Part shown: positions 55,676-64,000 of the stretch, piece by piece
How positions within the stretch are numbered: the stretch's first letter is position 1
How the letters are laid out: the number at the start of each line of letters is the position of its first letter
NCBI GenBank assembly: GCA_003565775.1
Contig: PXAT01000044.1
Span: forward strand, 1-64,000
Origin: Ectothiorhodospiraceae bacterium
Lineage (GTDB): Bacteria > Pseudomonadota > Gammaproteobacteria > Nitrococcales > Aquisalimonadaceae
Reading direction: 5' to 3'
Length of the DNA: 64,000 nt
Made by a program: the position numbers and the translations under genes
Notes under the pieces: generated by a model
Database searches by the model: none
Told to the model about the DNA's origin: nothing
The model's input: only the letters and a program-made list of their open reading frames with translations

Positions 55676-56779
55676 TCACCCCGCATCCGATGCATCGAGT
55701 CTGCTGGCGCGTTGCAGTCTATAGCGGTCGTACGGGATGCGGGTCTCCCGGTCCCAGTGGTCCATGCGCTCGCCGAAGGCCTGCCAGTCGGCGTGGATCT
55801 CGCGATACAGGGCGCTGCGTTTGCTGTCTTCCGCATGCACGGTTGCTGCGGCGTCGGCAAAGGCATCCAGTACCGATTCGGGAAACCGGCGGATGCTCAC
55901 GTCCGGGTCGTCCTGCAGGGCCTGGAGTGCCGGCGGGTTGAGTGCCTGGTAGCGCGCGGTCATCCAGGCATCCGCCTCGCAGCACAGCGCCGGGATGGCC
56001 GCCTGCAGGAAATGCGGCAGTTCCCGCAGCAGTCGTCGGTTGAAATAGAAGCCGAGCATTGCGCTCGGTTCCGCCCAGCTGGGCAGGTACAGATACCGCG
56101 ACACGCGATGCATGCCGAGGATGCGATCATCATGGGGGCCGACCCATTCGGCGGCATCAAGCAGCCCGCGGGACATGGCGGTGTAGACCTCGCCGGCCGG
56201 CAGTTGCTGAATGGTGACCCCGGTCCTGGCCATGACCCGGCCGCCATGACCGGGAAACCGCATGCGCAGCCCGCGCAGATCCGATGTACGTTCGATTTCA
56301 CGGTTGAACCAGCCGCCGGTCTGCGGTCCGGTGTTACCGCCGGGGTAGGCGACCAGACCATCCCGGGCGTTCAGCAGGTCCCAGAAGGCCTGGCCGTTGC
56401 CGTATCGCATCCAGGCGTTCTGCTGGTGCAGACCGAGGCCGAAGGGCAGGGCGGTGAAGAAGCCGTGAGCCGGTGATTTGCCGATCTGGTAATAGGGCGC
56501 TGTATGGCCGATGGCATAGGCGCCGGAGGCGATCGCGTCGTAGACCTCGAGCGCGCCGACGCGGGCGCCGGCCGGATGCACCCTGCATTGCACCTGACCT
56601 TCGCTGACCGCTTCCAGCCGGCGGGCGAAGTACTGCGCGGTGCCGAACAGGTTGTCGAGAGCGGCCGGCCAGGCGGTGATCAGGTCAAGCCGGATGGCGG
56701 GGCGGCTTGCTGCTCGCAGCGGAAGGGATGCCGCCAGAGGCGCCGCCGCAGCGGCTGACAGGAGATGACGACGTTTCAT
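55676..56779 (-). CDS. TRAP transporter solute-binding protein, TakP-like
   Basis: 367 residues. A twin-arginine-like signal (MKRRHLLSAAAAAPLAASL) is followed by a DctP-family domain: DLITAWPAALDNLFGTAQYFARRLE, SGAYAIGHTAPYY, GNTGPQTGGWFNREI, LRMRFPGHGGRVMARTGV and SRGLLDAAEWVGPHDD. The FPGHGG.V and DA.EWVGP.DD stretches are those of TakP-type 2-oxoacid binders. Convergent with dctQM rather than co-directional, which is unusual. Confidence 0.9.
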   Translation of the reverse strand: MKRRHLLSAAAAAPLAASLPLRAASRPAIRLDLITAWPAALDNLFGTAQYFARRLEAVSEGQVQCRVHPAGARVGALEVYDAIASGAYAIGHTAPYYQIGKSPAHGFFTALPFGLGLHQQNAWMRYGNGQAFWDLLNARDGLVAYPGGNTGPQTGGWFNREIERTSDLRGLRMRFPGHGGRVMARTGVTIQQLPAGEVYTAMSRGLLDAAEWVGPHDDRILGMHRVSRYLYLPSWAEPSAMLGFYFNRRLLRELPHFLQAAIPALCCEADAWMTARYQALNPPALQALQDDPDVSIRRFPESVLDAFADAAATVHAEDSKRSALYREIHADWQAFGERMDHWDRETRIPYDRYRLQRASRLDASDAG

Positions 56780-56792
56780 GAAAGACTCCCCT

Positions 56793-56828
56793 GGCGCAGA
56801 CGCAAGAATAAATTCAGTGTCTTCCTAG
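56793..56828 (+). repeat. solo right end of element A
   Basis: GCGCAGACGCAAGAATAAATTCAGTGTCTTCCTAG. Its CTAG is shared with the left edge of the next full copy, so two elements are joined head to tail at one CTAG. Confidence 0.75.
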
Positions 56829-57102
56829 GGAGACACTGATCTATCCGCACGGTCGCGTTGGCATCACATTTTTTCCGAGGCAAGGCGCGCTGCGCAGTGC
56901 CGCAGTCACTCTGCGGTCAAGCAGCGCAACACCGCAGTCGGGGAAAATGCGATGCCAACCCCTTGGGGCTCGGCCGATTTTGGCCCCTGGCGGTGTTGCG
57001 TCGACGGCCCGGTAGCGACGGCTACCGAACCGGCACCGCGCCTTGCCAGGCTGCCAAAATCGACTCGAGCGCGAACGCGGGAATAAATCAGTGTCTCCCT
57101 AG
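56825..57102 (+). repeat. element A, full-length copy, forward
   Basis: 278 bp with CTAG at both edges. Left CTAGGGAGACACTGATC, right ATCAGTGTCTCCCTAG: the A in ACACT pairs with the T in AGTGT, whereas most copies have ACGCT/AGCGT. Interior nearly identical to 34217. Its last bases are the TAG stop of the dehydrogenase gene on the minus strand. Confidence 0.93.
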
Positions 57103-58529
57103 GCCGAGGCCGTTTTCGTCTCCTGCGCGCCATTGGAACTCTGCTCGTTCAACTGGCGCTGGGCATCCTGCAGTGCCGTCCGCAGTCCTTCCTCGATTAC
57201 CGGATGGTAGAACGGCATGGCCAGCATGTCGGTGATCCGCAACTGCTGCTGATGCGCCCAGGCCAGCAGGTGTGCCAGGTGCTCGGCGCGCGGTCCGACC
57301 ATCTCGGCTCCGAGAAATCGGCCGGTTGCGGCATCGGCGTAGACATGCAGGAGCCCGCGGTTCTGAGCCATGACACGGCTGCGGCCCTGACCGCCGAAGT
57401 CCACGGCCCCGATCACGATATCGTGTCCCTCCAGCTCTTTTCGGGTACGACCGATCAGGGCAATCTGCGGGTCACTGAACACGACATTGATCATCGAGCG
57501 TCGTTTGCCGGGCCGGATGTTTTCCGGATGAGCGGCGTTGGCGCCGGCGATCCGGCCCTCATCCGAGGCCTCGTGCAGCAGTTGCAGGTCGTCGCTGGCA
57601 TCGCCGGCGATGAAGATACCGCTGTCGCCGCACTGCATGGTGTTACGGTCGAAGGTCGGAACGCCGTTCTCGTCCAGTGCCAGGCCGGTATTCTCGAGCG
57701 CCAGTCGGTCCACGTTGGGGATGCGTCCGGTGGCCGCCACCAGACAGTCGAAGCGTTCCTCCTGCACGTCGCCGTCACCATCGGCGAAGCGCACGATGAC
57801 CCGATCACCATCGCGGCTGATCGACTCCACGCTGGCGGGTGTGCTGAGCGGAAACTCCGCGGCGAAGATGTTTCTCGCGCTATCCTGCAGCGCCGGATCG
57901 GTCAGCGGACCGACGCGGCCGCTGCGGCCGAAAAGGCGTATGCGTACGCCCAGTCGGTGCAGTGCCTGACCCAGCTCCAGCCCGATGACGCCGGGCCCGA
58001 ACACGGCAGCGGATTCCGGTAGATCCTGCCATGAGAAGATGTCGTCGTTGACCACAACCCGGTCGCCCGCGGGCTCGAACAGCGCCGGCAGCTGGGGCCG
58101 TGAGCCGGTGGCAATGACGATGGCCCGGGCCTCGACCCGGATATCGTCGCCGACCTGCAGGGTATGCGGATCGAGGAAGCGGGCGCAGCCGTGGATCCGA
58201 TCCTCGGCCGGGATCGCTTCGGTGGATTCAACGACGAAACCGACAAAGCGATCGCGTTCGCTGCGCACGCGCTTCATCACGGCTCGGCCGTCGATGCGCA
58301 CGGGGTCGGCATGAACACCGAACAGGGAAGCCTCGCGGGCGTGATGGGCCGCTTCGGCTGCGGCGATCAGCAGCTTGCTCGGCATGCAGCCGACCCGGGC
58401 ACAGGTGGTGCCATACGCGCCACCCTCGATCAGGACGACATTCTCCTTCTCCTGTCGGGCTGCGCGGTAGGCGGACAGCCCCGCGGAACCGGCGCCTATG
58501 ACGGCGACATCAACCTGGCGTGTGTTCAT
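57099..58529 (-). CDS. dihydrolipoamide-dehydrogenase-like flavoprotein
   Basis: 476 residues. FAD site VIGAGSAGLSAYRAARQE, redox-active disulfide in TTCARVGCMPSK, NAD site FGPGVIGLELGQALHRLG and FIAGDASDD. The C-terminus has AMPFYHPVIEEGLRTAL in place of the canonical HAHPTLSE, keeping the catalytic His-Pro and Glu. It is not beside 2-oxoacid dehydrogenase genes; the upstream neighbour is a peroxiredoxin/glutaredoxin hybrid, so a role in reducing a thiol antioxidant is plausible. Start ATG 58529 (MNTRQVDVAVIG). Confidence 0.88.
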   Translation of the reverse strand: MNTRQVDVAVIGAGSAGLSAYRAARQEKENVVLIEGGAYGTTCARVGCMPSKLLIAAAEAAHHAREASLFGVHADPVRIDGRAVMKRVRSERDRFVGFVVESTEAIPAEDRIHGCARFLDPHTLQVGDDIRVEARAIVIATGSRPQLPALFEPAGDRVVVNDDIFSWQDLPESAAVFGPGVIGLELGQALHRLGVRIRLFGRSGRVGPLTDPALQDSARNIFAAEFPLSTPASVESISRDGDRVIVRFADGDGDVQEERFDCLVAATGRIPNVDRLALENTGLALDENGVPTFDRNTMQCGDSGIFIAGDASDDLQLLHEASDEGRIAGANAAHPENIRPGKRRSMINVVFSDPQIALIGRTRKELEGHDIVIGAVDFGGQGRSRVMAQNRGLLHVYADAATGRFLGAEMVGPRAEHLAHLLAWAHQQQLRITDMLAMPFYHPVIEEGLRTALQDAQRQLNEQSSNGAQETKTASA

Positions 58530-58563
58530 GCAACGATCTCCGGTAGCGGTATGCGAAATCCGG

Positions 58564-59307
58564 CTAGGCGGCACTGGCCCGGGCAAGATAGGCTTCCAGG
58601 GCATCGGCGGTGCCGATCAGGCGGCCGTCCATGAATACCTGCGGCACGCTGCCGGAGCCGGCGATGCCACGCAAGCCGCGCGACGTGATGCCGTTGCCCA
58701 GTTCAACCTCCTCGAAGCCGATACCATGCCTGTCGAGCAGCGCCCGGGCGCGGTCGCAATGCGGGCAGCCGGCCCGGGTGATGATGGTCACCGGATCCGG
58801 GGCGACGGCATCCCGATTGATGTAATGCAACATGGTCTCGGCATCGGACACGTAGAACGGATCGCCCGGCTCCTGCGGCTCGATGAACATCTTTTCGATG
58901 ATGCCGTCGCGGACCAGCATCGAATAGCGCCAGGAACGCTTGCCGAAACCCAGTTCGCCCTTGTCCACCAGCATGCCCATAGCTTCACTGAATTCGCCGT
59001 TCCCGTCCGGAATCAGGCGGATATGCTCGGCATGCTGCTGCATGCCCCACTCGCGCATGACAAAGGCATCGTTCACCGCCAGGCAGACGATCTCGTCGAC
59101 GCCATTGGCCTTGAAGACCGGTGCCAACTCGTTGTACCGCGGCAGGTGACTGCTCGAGCAGGTGGGGGTGTAGGCGCCCGGCACGGCGAACAGGATCACG
59201 GTTTTGCCGCGGAAGAGGTCGTTGCTGGTCACGTCCTGCCAGTCATTGTCAGTACGCGTGCGGAATGTCACATTCGGGACACGCTGCCCTTCACGGTTCT
59301 CGAGCAT
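58564..59307 (-). CDS. peroxiredoxin-glutaredoxin hybrid (hyPrx5)
   Basis: 247 residues. N-terminal Prx5-type domain with the peroxidatic cysteine in AVPGAYTPTCSSSHLP; C-terminal glutaredoxin domain with AGCPHCDRARALLD and GSVPQVFMDGRLIG. Reduces peroxides with glutathione; known from Haemophilus and purple bacteria. Followed on the same strand by the lipoamide-dehydrogenase-like gene 34 bases away, suggesting one antioxidant operon. Confidence 0.94.
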   Translation of the reverse strand: MLENREGQRVPNVTFRTRTDNDWQDVTSNDLFRGKTVILFAVPGAYTPTCSSSHLPRYNELAPVFKANGVDEIVCLAVNDAFVMREWGMQQHAEHIRLIPDGNGEFSEAMGMLVDKGELGFGKRSWRYSMLVRDGIIEKMFIEPQEPGDPFYVSDAETMLHYINRDAVAPDPVTIITRAGCPHCDRARALLDRHGIGFEEVELGNGITSRGLRGIAGSGSVPQVFMDGRLIGTADALEAYLARASAA

Positions 59308-59464
59308 GGATTCGACTCCGGTCGATCAGATTTGCTGTGGAGGATACATGCAGACGCATAAGTTTTGCATAATCAATGAGTGCGATGACATAAACCGTTA
59401 TCGATTGATCTCAGCCACCGAGATTGCCAATTCGTGATCAAGATCCGCCCGGAACATTGCTGAC
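59308..59464 (-). promoter_or_regulatory. AT-rich divergent promoter region
   Basis: 157 bases with low GC. On the minus strand there are GATTATGCAAAACTTATGC and ATCGATAACGGTTTATG, the latter vaguely like an OxyR half site. No exact promoter is assigned. Confidence 0.35.
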
Positions 59465-60292
59465 GTGTCCGCTCTCGGCCCGAGACAGATTGAGCCTGAT
59501 GCCTGGCGCGGCTGGATTCGCGAGGCGTTCCTGATCCTGCGGCGGCGGCCGTTGCTGTTCCTTGGCTGGTCTCTGGCCCTGCTGGGCATGAGCTGGATTG
59601 CCCAGCAAAGCGACTGGGTCTGGTTTCGCACCGCGGCATTGCTGTTTCTGGGGCCGCTGGGCCTGGCCGTGTTCATTCGGCTGGCGCTGTACGCCGATTA
59701 TAGCCGGCGCGGGCACTGGACCGAATTCCTGCCCGATAATCGCGACTGCATGATGGCGCTGGGGCTGGCCGCAATCCTGTTCGCGCTAAGCGGTTTTCTG
59801 TCAGCCGGCTTCGCGCCGGCGATTGCGAGTTTCGAGCGACTGGTCACCGATCTTGGCGTTTACCGCGCGATTCTGCCGGAGGGGGTTGCAGCACCGCCAC
59901 CACTTGCCTATGCGAGGCTGGGGCCGTTCTTCGTGCTCGGCGGTCTGCTCGGTCTGGGCGTGCTGGCGGCTCTCGGCATCCTGCTCGCCTTCGGTCAGTG
60001 GTTTCTGTTACCCATGCTGGTGCTGCATCGTGCACCCCTGCCACCGTCCATGCTGGCAAGCCTGCAGGCCTATCCGCTGAACCCTGTGCCGTTGAGCGGC
60101 CTGATCGGAGTACTGTTGCTGGCGATGGCGTTGCTCCTGCTCAGTCTCGGCTGGCTCATCCCGCTGCTGCAGCCCTTTTTCGGCGCCCTGTTGTATGCCT
60201 CGTACCGGGACGTCTTTCTCGGTCGCGCCGAGAGCGAGACCGAAACCGAACGGCCGATGGACGAGGAAATGGTAGCGCCGCCTTCGCAATGA
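59465..60292 (+). CDS. polytopic membrane protein of unknown function
   Basis: 275 residues, about six helices (PLLFLGWSLALLGMSWIA; FRTAALLFLGPLGLAVFIRLALYA; LGLAAILFALSGFLSAG; GPFFVLGGLLGLGVLAALGILLAF; IGVLLLAMALLLLSLGWLIPLLQ), with a short acidic C-tail. The layout resembles BPSS1780-type or YciC-like membrane proteins but I cannot name it. GTG start. Divergent from the peroxiredoxin gene. Confidence 0.7.
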   Translation: MSALGPRQIEPDAWRGWIREAFLILRRRPLLFLGWSLALLGMSWIAQQSDWVWFRTAALLFLGPLGLAVFIRLALYADYSRRGHWTEFLPDNRDCMMALGLAAILFALSGFLSAGFAPAIASFERLVTDLGVYRAILPEGVAAPPPLAYARLGPFFVLGGLLGLGVLAALGILLAFGQWFLLPMLVLHRAPLPPSMLASLQAYPLNPVPLSGLIGVLLLAMALLLLSLGWLIPLLQPFFGALLYASYRDVFLGRAESETETERPMDEEMVAPPSQ

Positions 60293-60299
60293 TACCGAG

Positions 60300-60425
60300 G
60301 CAACGCGGACTTAGGGTTTCGTTCGCTTCGCGAACACACCCTAGATGTCGGCGGCCGCATCCCTGCGGGCGACGTCCCTCCGCTCGGCATCGAAGCCCGA
60401 AACGCGCCTAAACGGTAGTCGATCA
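60300..60425. repeat. element related to module B
   Basis: TCGGCGGCCGCATCCCTGCG and GACGTCCCTCCGCTCGGCATCGAAGCC match two blocks of module B at 18860 and 18980. A hairpin TAGGGT..GTTCGC..GCGAAC..ACCCTA precedes. The outer ends TTAGG and CCTAA are inverted. It lies between convergent genes and may act as a bidirectional terminator. Confidence 0.6.
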
Positions 60426-60437
60426 GAGCGTCCGGAA

Positions 60438-62321
<1,884 letters not shown>

Positions 62322-62323
62322 GA

Positions 62324-62533
62324 TCAGTAATGCGGGGGCGGTGGTTCGGGCGCGTCACTGCCGGCGCCACCGGCAGTCAGGTCCATGTCCCGCAGGCGCA
62401 GCTGCAGTCGCTGCTGTTCGCGCTGCAGCGCCTCGATCTGCCGGTCCCGCTCGAGCAGAACCCGGGTGATCTCGTCCAGTCCCGACTCCAGGTGGGTCAG
62501 GCGGATTTCCAGTTCGGTGACTCGTTCTTCCAT
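62324..62533 (-). CDS. slyX: SlyX protein
   Basis: 69 residues forming a single coiled coil (ELEIRLTHLESGLDEITRVLLERD, then QREQQRLQLRLRDM) with the family ending PPPPHY. Function unknown. It starts one base after the YheS stop. Confidence 0.92.
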   Translation of the reverse strand: MEERVTELEIRLTHLESGLDEITRVLLERDRQIEALQREQQRLQLRLRDMDLTAGGAGSDAPEPPPPHY

Positions 62534-62534
62534 C

Positions 62535-64000
62535 TCAGTCCGCGTTCTCTGCCGTTTCCAGTTGCTGCATGCCGCTCATCCAGTCCTCTTCGACCTGCTC
62601 GAGGCGGCGTGTGATCTGACCCTGCTGTTGCAGCAGATCCTGCAGCTCGTCACTGCGCCCGGCATCATACAGCTCCGGATCGGCCAGTTGTGCATTGAGT
62701 GCGTCCTGCTGTTCGCTCAGGGTCTGCTGTTCCCGCTCCAGTTGCTCGACCCGCTTGCGCAGGGGCGCCAGTTCCTTGCGCCGCTGCGCGCTGCGCTGGC
62801 GGCGCAGCTTGCGCTCGTCCGCTGATTCAGCGTCGGTTTCGGGCTTCGTCGCGAGGTCCTCGCCAGATGCCCGGCGGGAATCCGCCAGCCAGCGGGCATA
62901 GTCGTCGAGATCGCCGTCGAAGTCCTGCAGCCGACCGTCGCTGACCAGAAACAGCCGGTCCGTGGTGGTGCGCAGCAGGTGCCGGTCATGCGCGATCACC
63001 ACCATGGCACCGGCGAAATCCTGCAGCGCGACACTCAGGGCCTGGCGCATGTCCAGGTCCAGATGGTTGGTGGGTTCGTCCAGCAGCAGCAGATTCGGCC
63101 GCTGATACACCAGCATGGCCAGCACCAGGCGGGCCTTTTCGCCGCCGGAGAATGGTTCGCAGGGCACTGTCGCCATCTCGCCCGGGAAACCGTAACCCCC
63201 GAGGTAGTCACGCAGATCCTGCTCCTGGGCGCGCGGGGCGAGGCGCTGCAGGTGCAGCAGCGGGCTCGCTTTCGGGTCCAGCTGTTCCAGCTGATGCTGG
63301 GCGAAATAGCCCAGATGCAGATGCTGCGCCGGCGTGCGCTCGCCGGCGAGCAGCGTCTGGTCACCGGCCAGCAGTCGCAGCAGGGTGGACTTGCCTGCAC
63401 CGTTGCGGCCGAGCAGACCGATCCGGTCGCCGGGCCGCAGTTCCAGGCGCAGACCGGACAGCAGCGCCTTGCCGTCGTAACCGACCGCGGCGTCGCGCAG
63501 CTTCAACAGCGGTGTCGGCAGGGCGTCGGGCTGACGGAAGCCGAAGCGAAACGGTGTGTCGACATGCGCCGCAGCGATGGTCTCCATGCGTTCCAGCGCC
63601 TTCAGCCGGCTCTGGGCCTGACGGGCCTTGGTCGCCTGCGCACGAAACCGGCGCACGTAATCCTGCATGTGCGCGATTTCCTGCTGCTGCTTCTCGTAGG
63701 CCGACTGCTGCTGACGCAGTCGTGCCGCCCGCTGCCGCTCGAAGTCGCTGTAATTGCCGCTGTAGTCCTCCATCCGCTGCTGTTCCAGATGCAGAATCCG
63801 CTGACAGACGGCGTCCAGCACGTCCCGGTCGTGGGAGATCAGCAACAGCGTGCCCGGGTAGCGCCGCAGCCAGTCCTGCAGCCAGAGCACCGCATCCAGA
63901 TCCAGGTGATTGGTCGGTTCGTCGAGCAGCAGGATGTCCGAGCGGCACATCAGGGCGCGACCGAGGTTGAGGCGCATGCGCCAGCCGCCCGAGAAATCCG
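62535..64000 (-). CDS. yheS: ABC-F ATPase YheS, N-terminal part beyond window
   Basis: Partial gene: the reading frame stays open to the window edge and reads FSGGWRMRLNLGRALM, the signature of the first ATPase domain. The visible part has the first Walker B LLLDEPTNHLDLDAVLWL, linker, complete second domain (GRNGAGKSTLLRLLAG, FSGGEKARLVLAML, LLLDEPTNHLDLDMRQAL) and a C-terminal coiled coil. YheS family by length and DLDMRQAL. First Walker A lies outside. Confidence 0.93.
   Translation of the reverse strand, partial: DFSGGWRMRLNLGRALMCRSDILLLDEPTNHLDLDAVLWLQDWLRRYPGTLLLISHDRDVLDAVCQRILHLEQQRMEDYSGNYSDFERQRAARLRQQQSAYEKQQQEIAHMQDYVRRFRAQATKARQAQSRLKALERMETIAAAHVDTPFRFGFRQPDALPTPLLKLRDAAVGYDGKALLSGLRLELRPGDRIGLLGRNGAGKSTLLRLLAGDQTLLAGERTPAQHLHLGYFAQHQLEQLDPKASPLLHLQRLAPRAQEQDLRDYLGGYGFPGEMATVPCEPFSGGEKARLVLAMLVYQRPNLLLLDEPTNHLDLDMRQALSVALQDFAGAMVVIAHDRHLLRTTTDRLFLVSDGRLQDFDGDLDDYARWLADSRRASGEDLATKPETDAESADERKLRRQRSAQRRKELAPLRKRVEQLEREQQTLSEQQDALNAQLADPELYDAGRSDELQDLLQQQGQITRRLEQVEEDWMSGMQQLETAENAD

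Overview
This 64 kb window is a GC-rich chromosomal segment from a gammaproteobacterium. The conserved blocks suhB–trmJ–cysE–(isc genes), ndk–rlmN–pilW–rodZ–hisS–yfgM–bamB, xseA<>guaB–guaA–tadA–mltF and yheS–slyX–uup all support this. Acidic linkers in several envelope proteins would fit a marine or mildly halophilic relative of the Ectothiorhodospiraceae/Chromatiales, but the genus cannot be read from the sequence. Almost the whole window is protein-coding. There is one tRNA (Ser-CGA), and no rRNA, CRISPR array, recognisable prophage or transposase gene.

Layout. 0-8 kb: a 52-residue membrane peptide resembling the start of a CPA1 antiporter, a P-II-like protein, a PagL-like lipid A deacylase, a GNAT/C39-peptidase fusion coupled to a RimK-like ATP-grasp ligase, then an L,D-transpeptidase and an M15-type peptidase. 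7.5-18.7 kb: housekeeping genes, including a Fe-S assembly cluster whose IscU-like member lacks two of the three cluster cysteines. 19-31 kb: pentapeptide-repeat protein, adk, NfeD protease, pdxH, an MFS carrier, an H-NS family protein, a YadGH-type ABC exporter and a glutathionyl-hydroquinone-reductase-type GST. 31-38.6 kb: xseA, guaB, guaA, tadA, mltF. 38.7-50 kb: the accessory region, with tRNA-Ser followed by a duplicated terminator, a zinc metallothionein/SmtB pair, a tungsten aldehyde oxidoreductase operon (ferredoxin, AOR, FAD reductase, MoaD-like), a zinc-associated LolDE-like ABC system with a His-rich loop, a short LOV photoreceptor, an H-NS N-terminus-like micropeptide and twin CrcB fluoride channels. 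50-64 kb: a lytic transglycosylase, a Fur/Irr-type regulator, a TRAP transporter, a dihydrolipoamide-dehydrogenase-like enzyme with a peroxiredoxin/glutaredoxin hybrid, and the ABC-F proteins Uup and YheS.

The most striking feature is a family of intergenic repeats, called element A here. Five full copies of 275-279 bp (4306, 25107, 30590, 34217, 56825), two larger composites carrying a second module B (18700, 25956) and about ten fragments are spread through this 64 kb. Each full copy has about 30 bp terminal inverted repeats and two internal stem-loops, occurs in either orientation and encodes no protein. The edges are TTAA or CTAG, and the two arms of a copy often share the same base changes. 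The edges repeatedly coincide with stop codons of neighbouring genes. This looks like an active or recently active non-autonomous MITE-like or structured-RNA element family, and it is the best candidate here for something undescribed.

Functionally, three genes or groups around 39-47 kb (smtB-smtA, the AOR operon, the zinc-type ABC system) form a metal and aldehyde handling island. Start codons were chosen from ribosome-binding sites, stop/start overlaps and family alignment from memory; no database search was possible.
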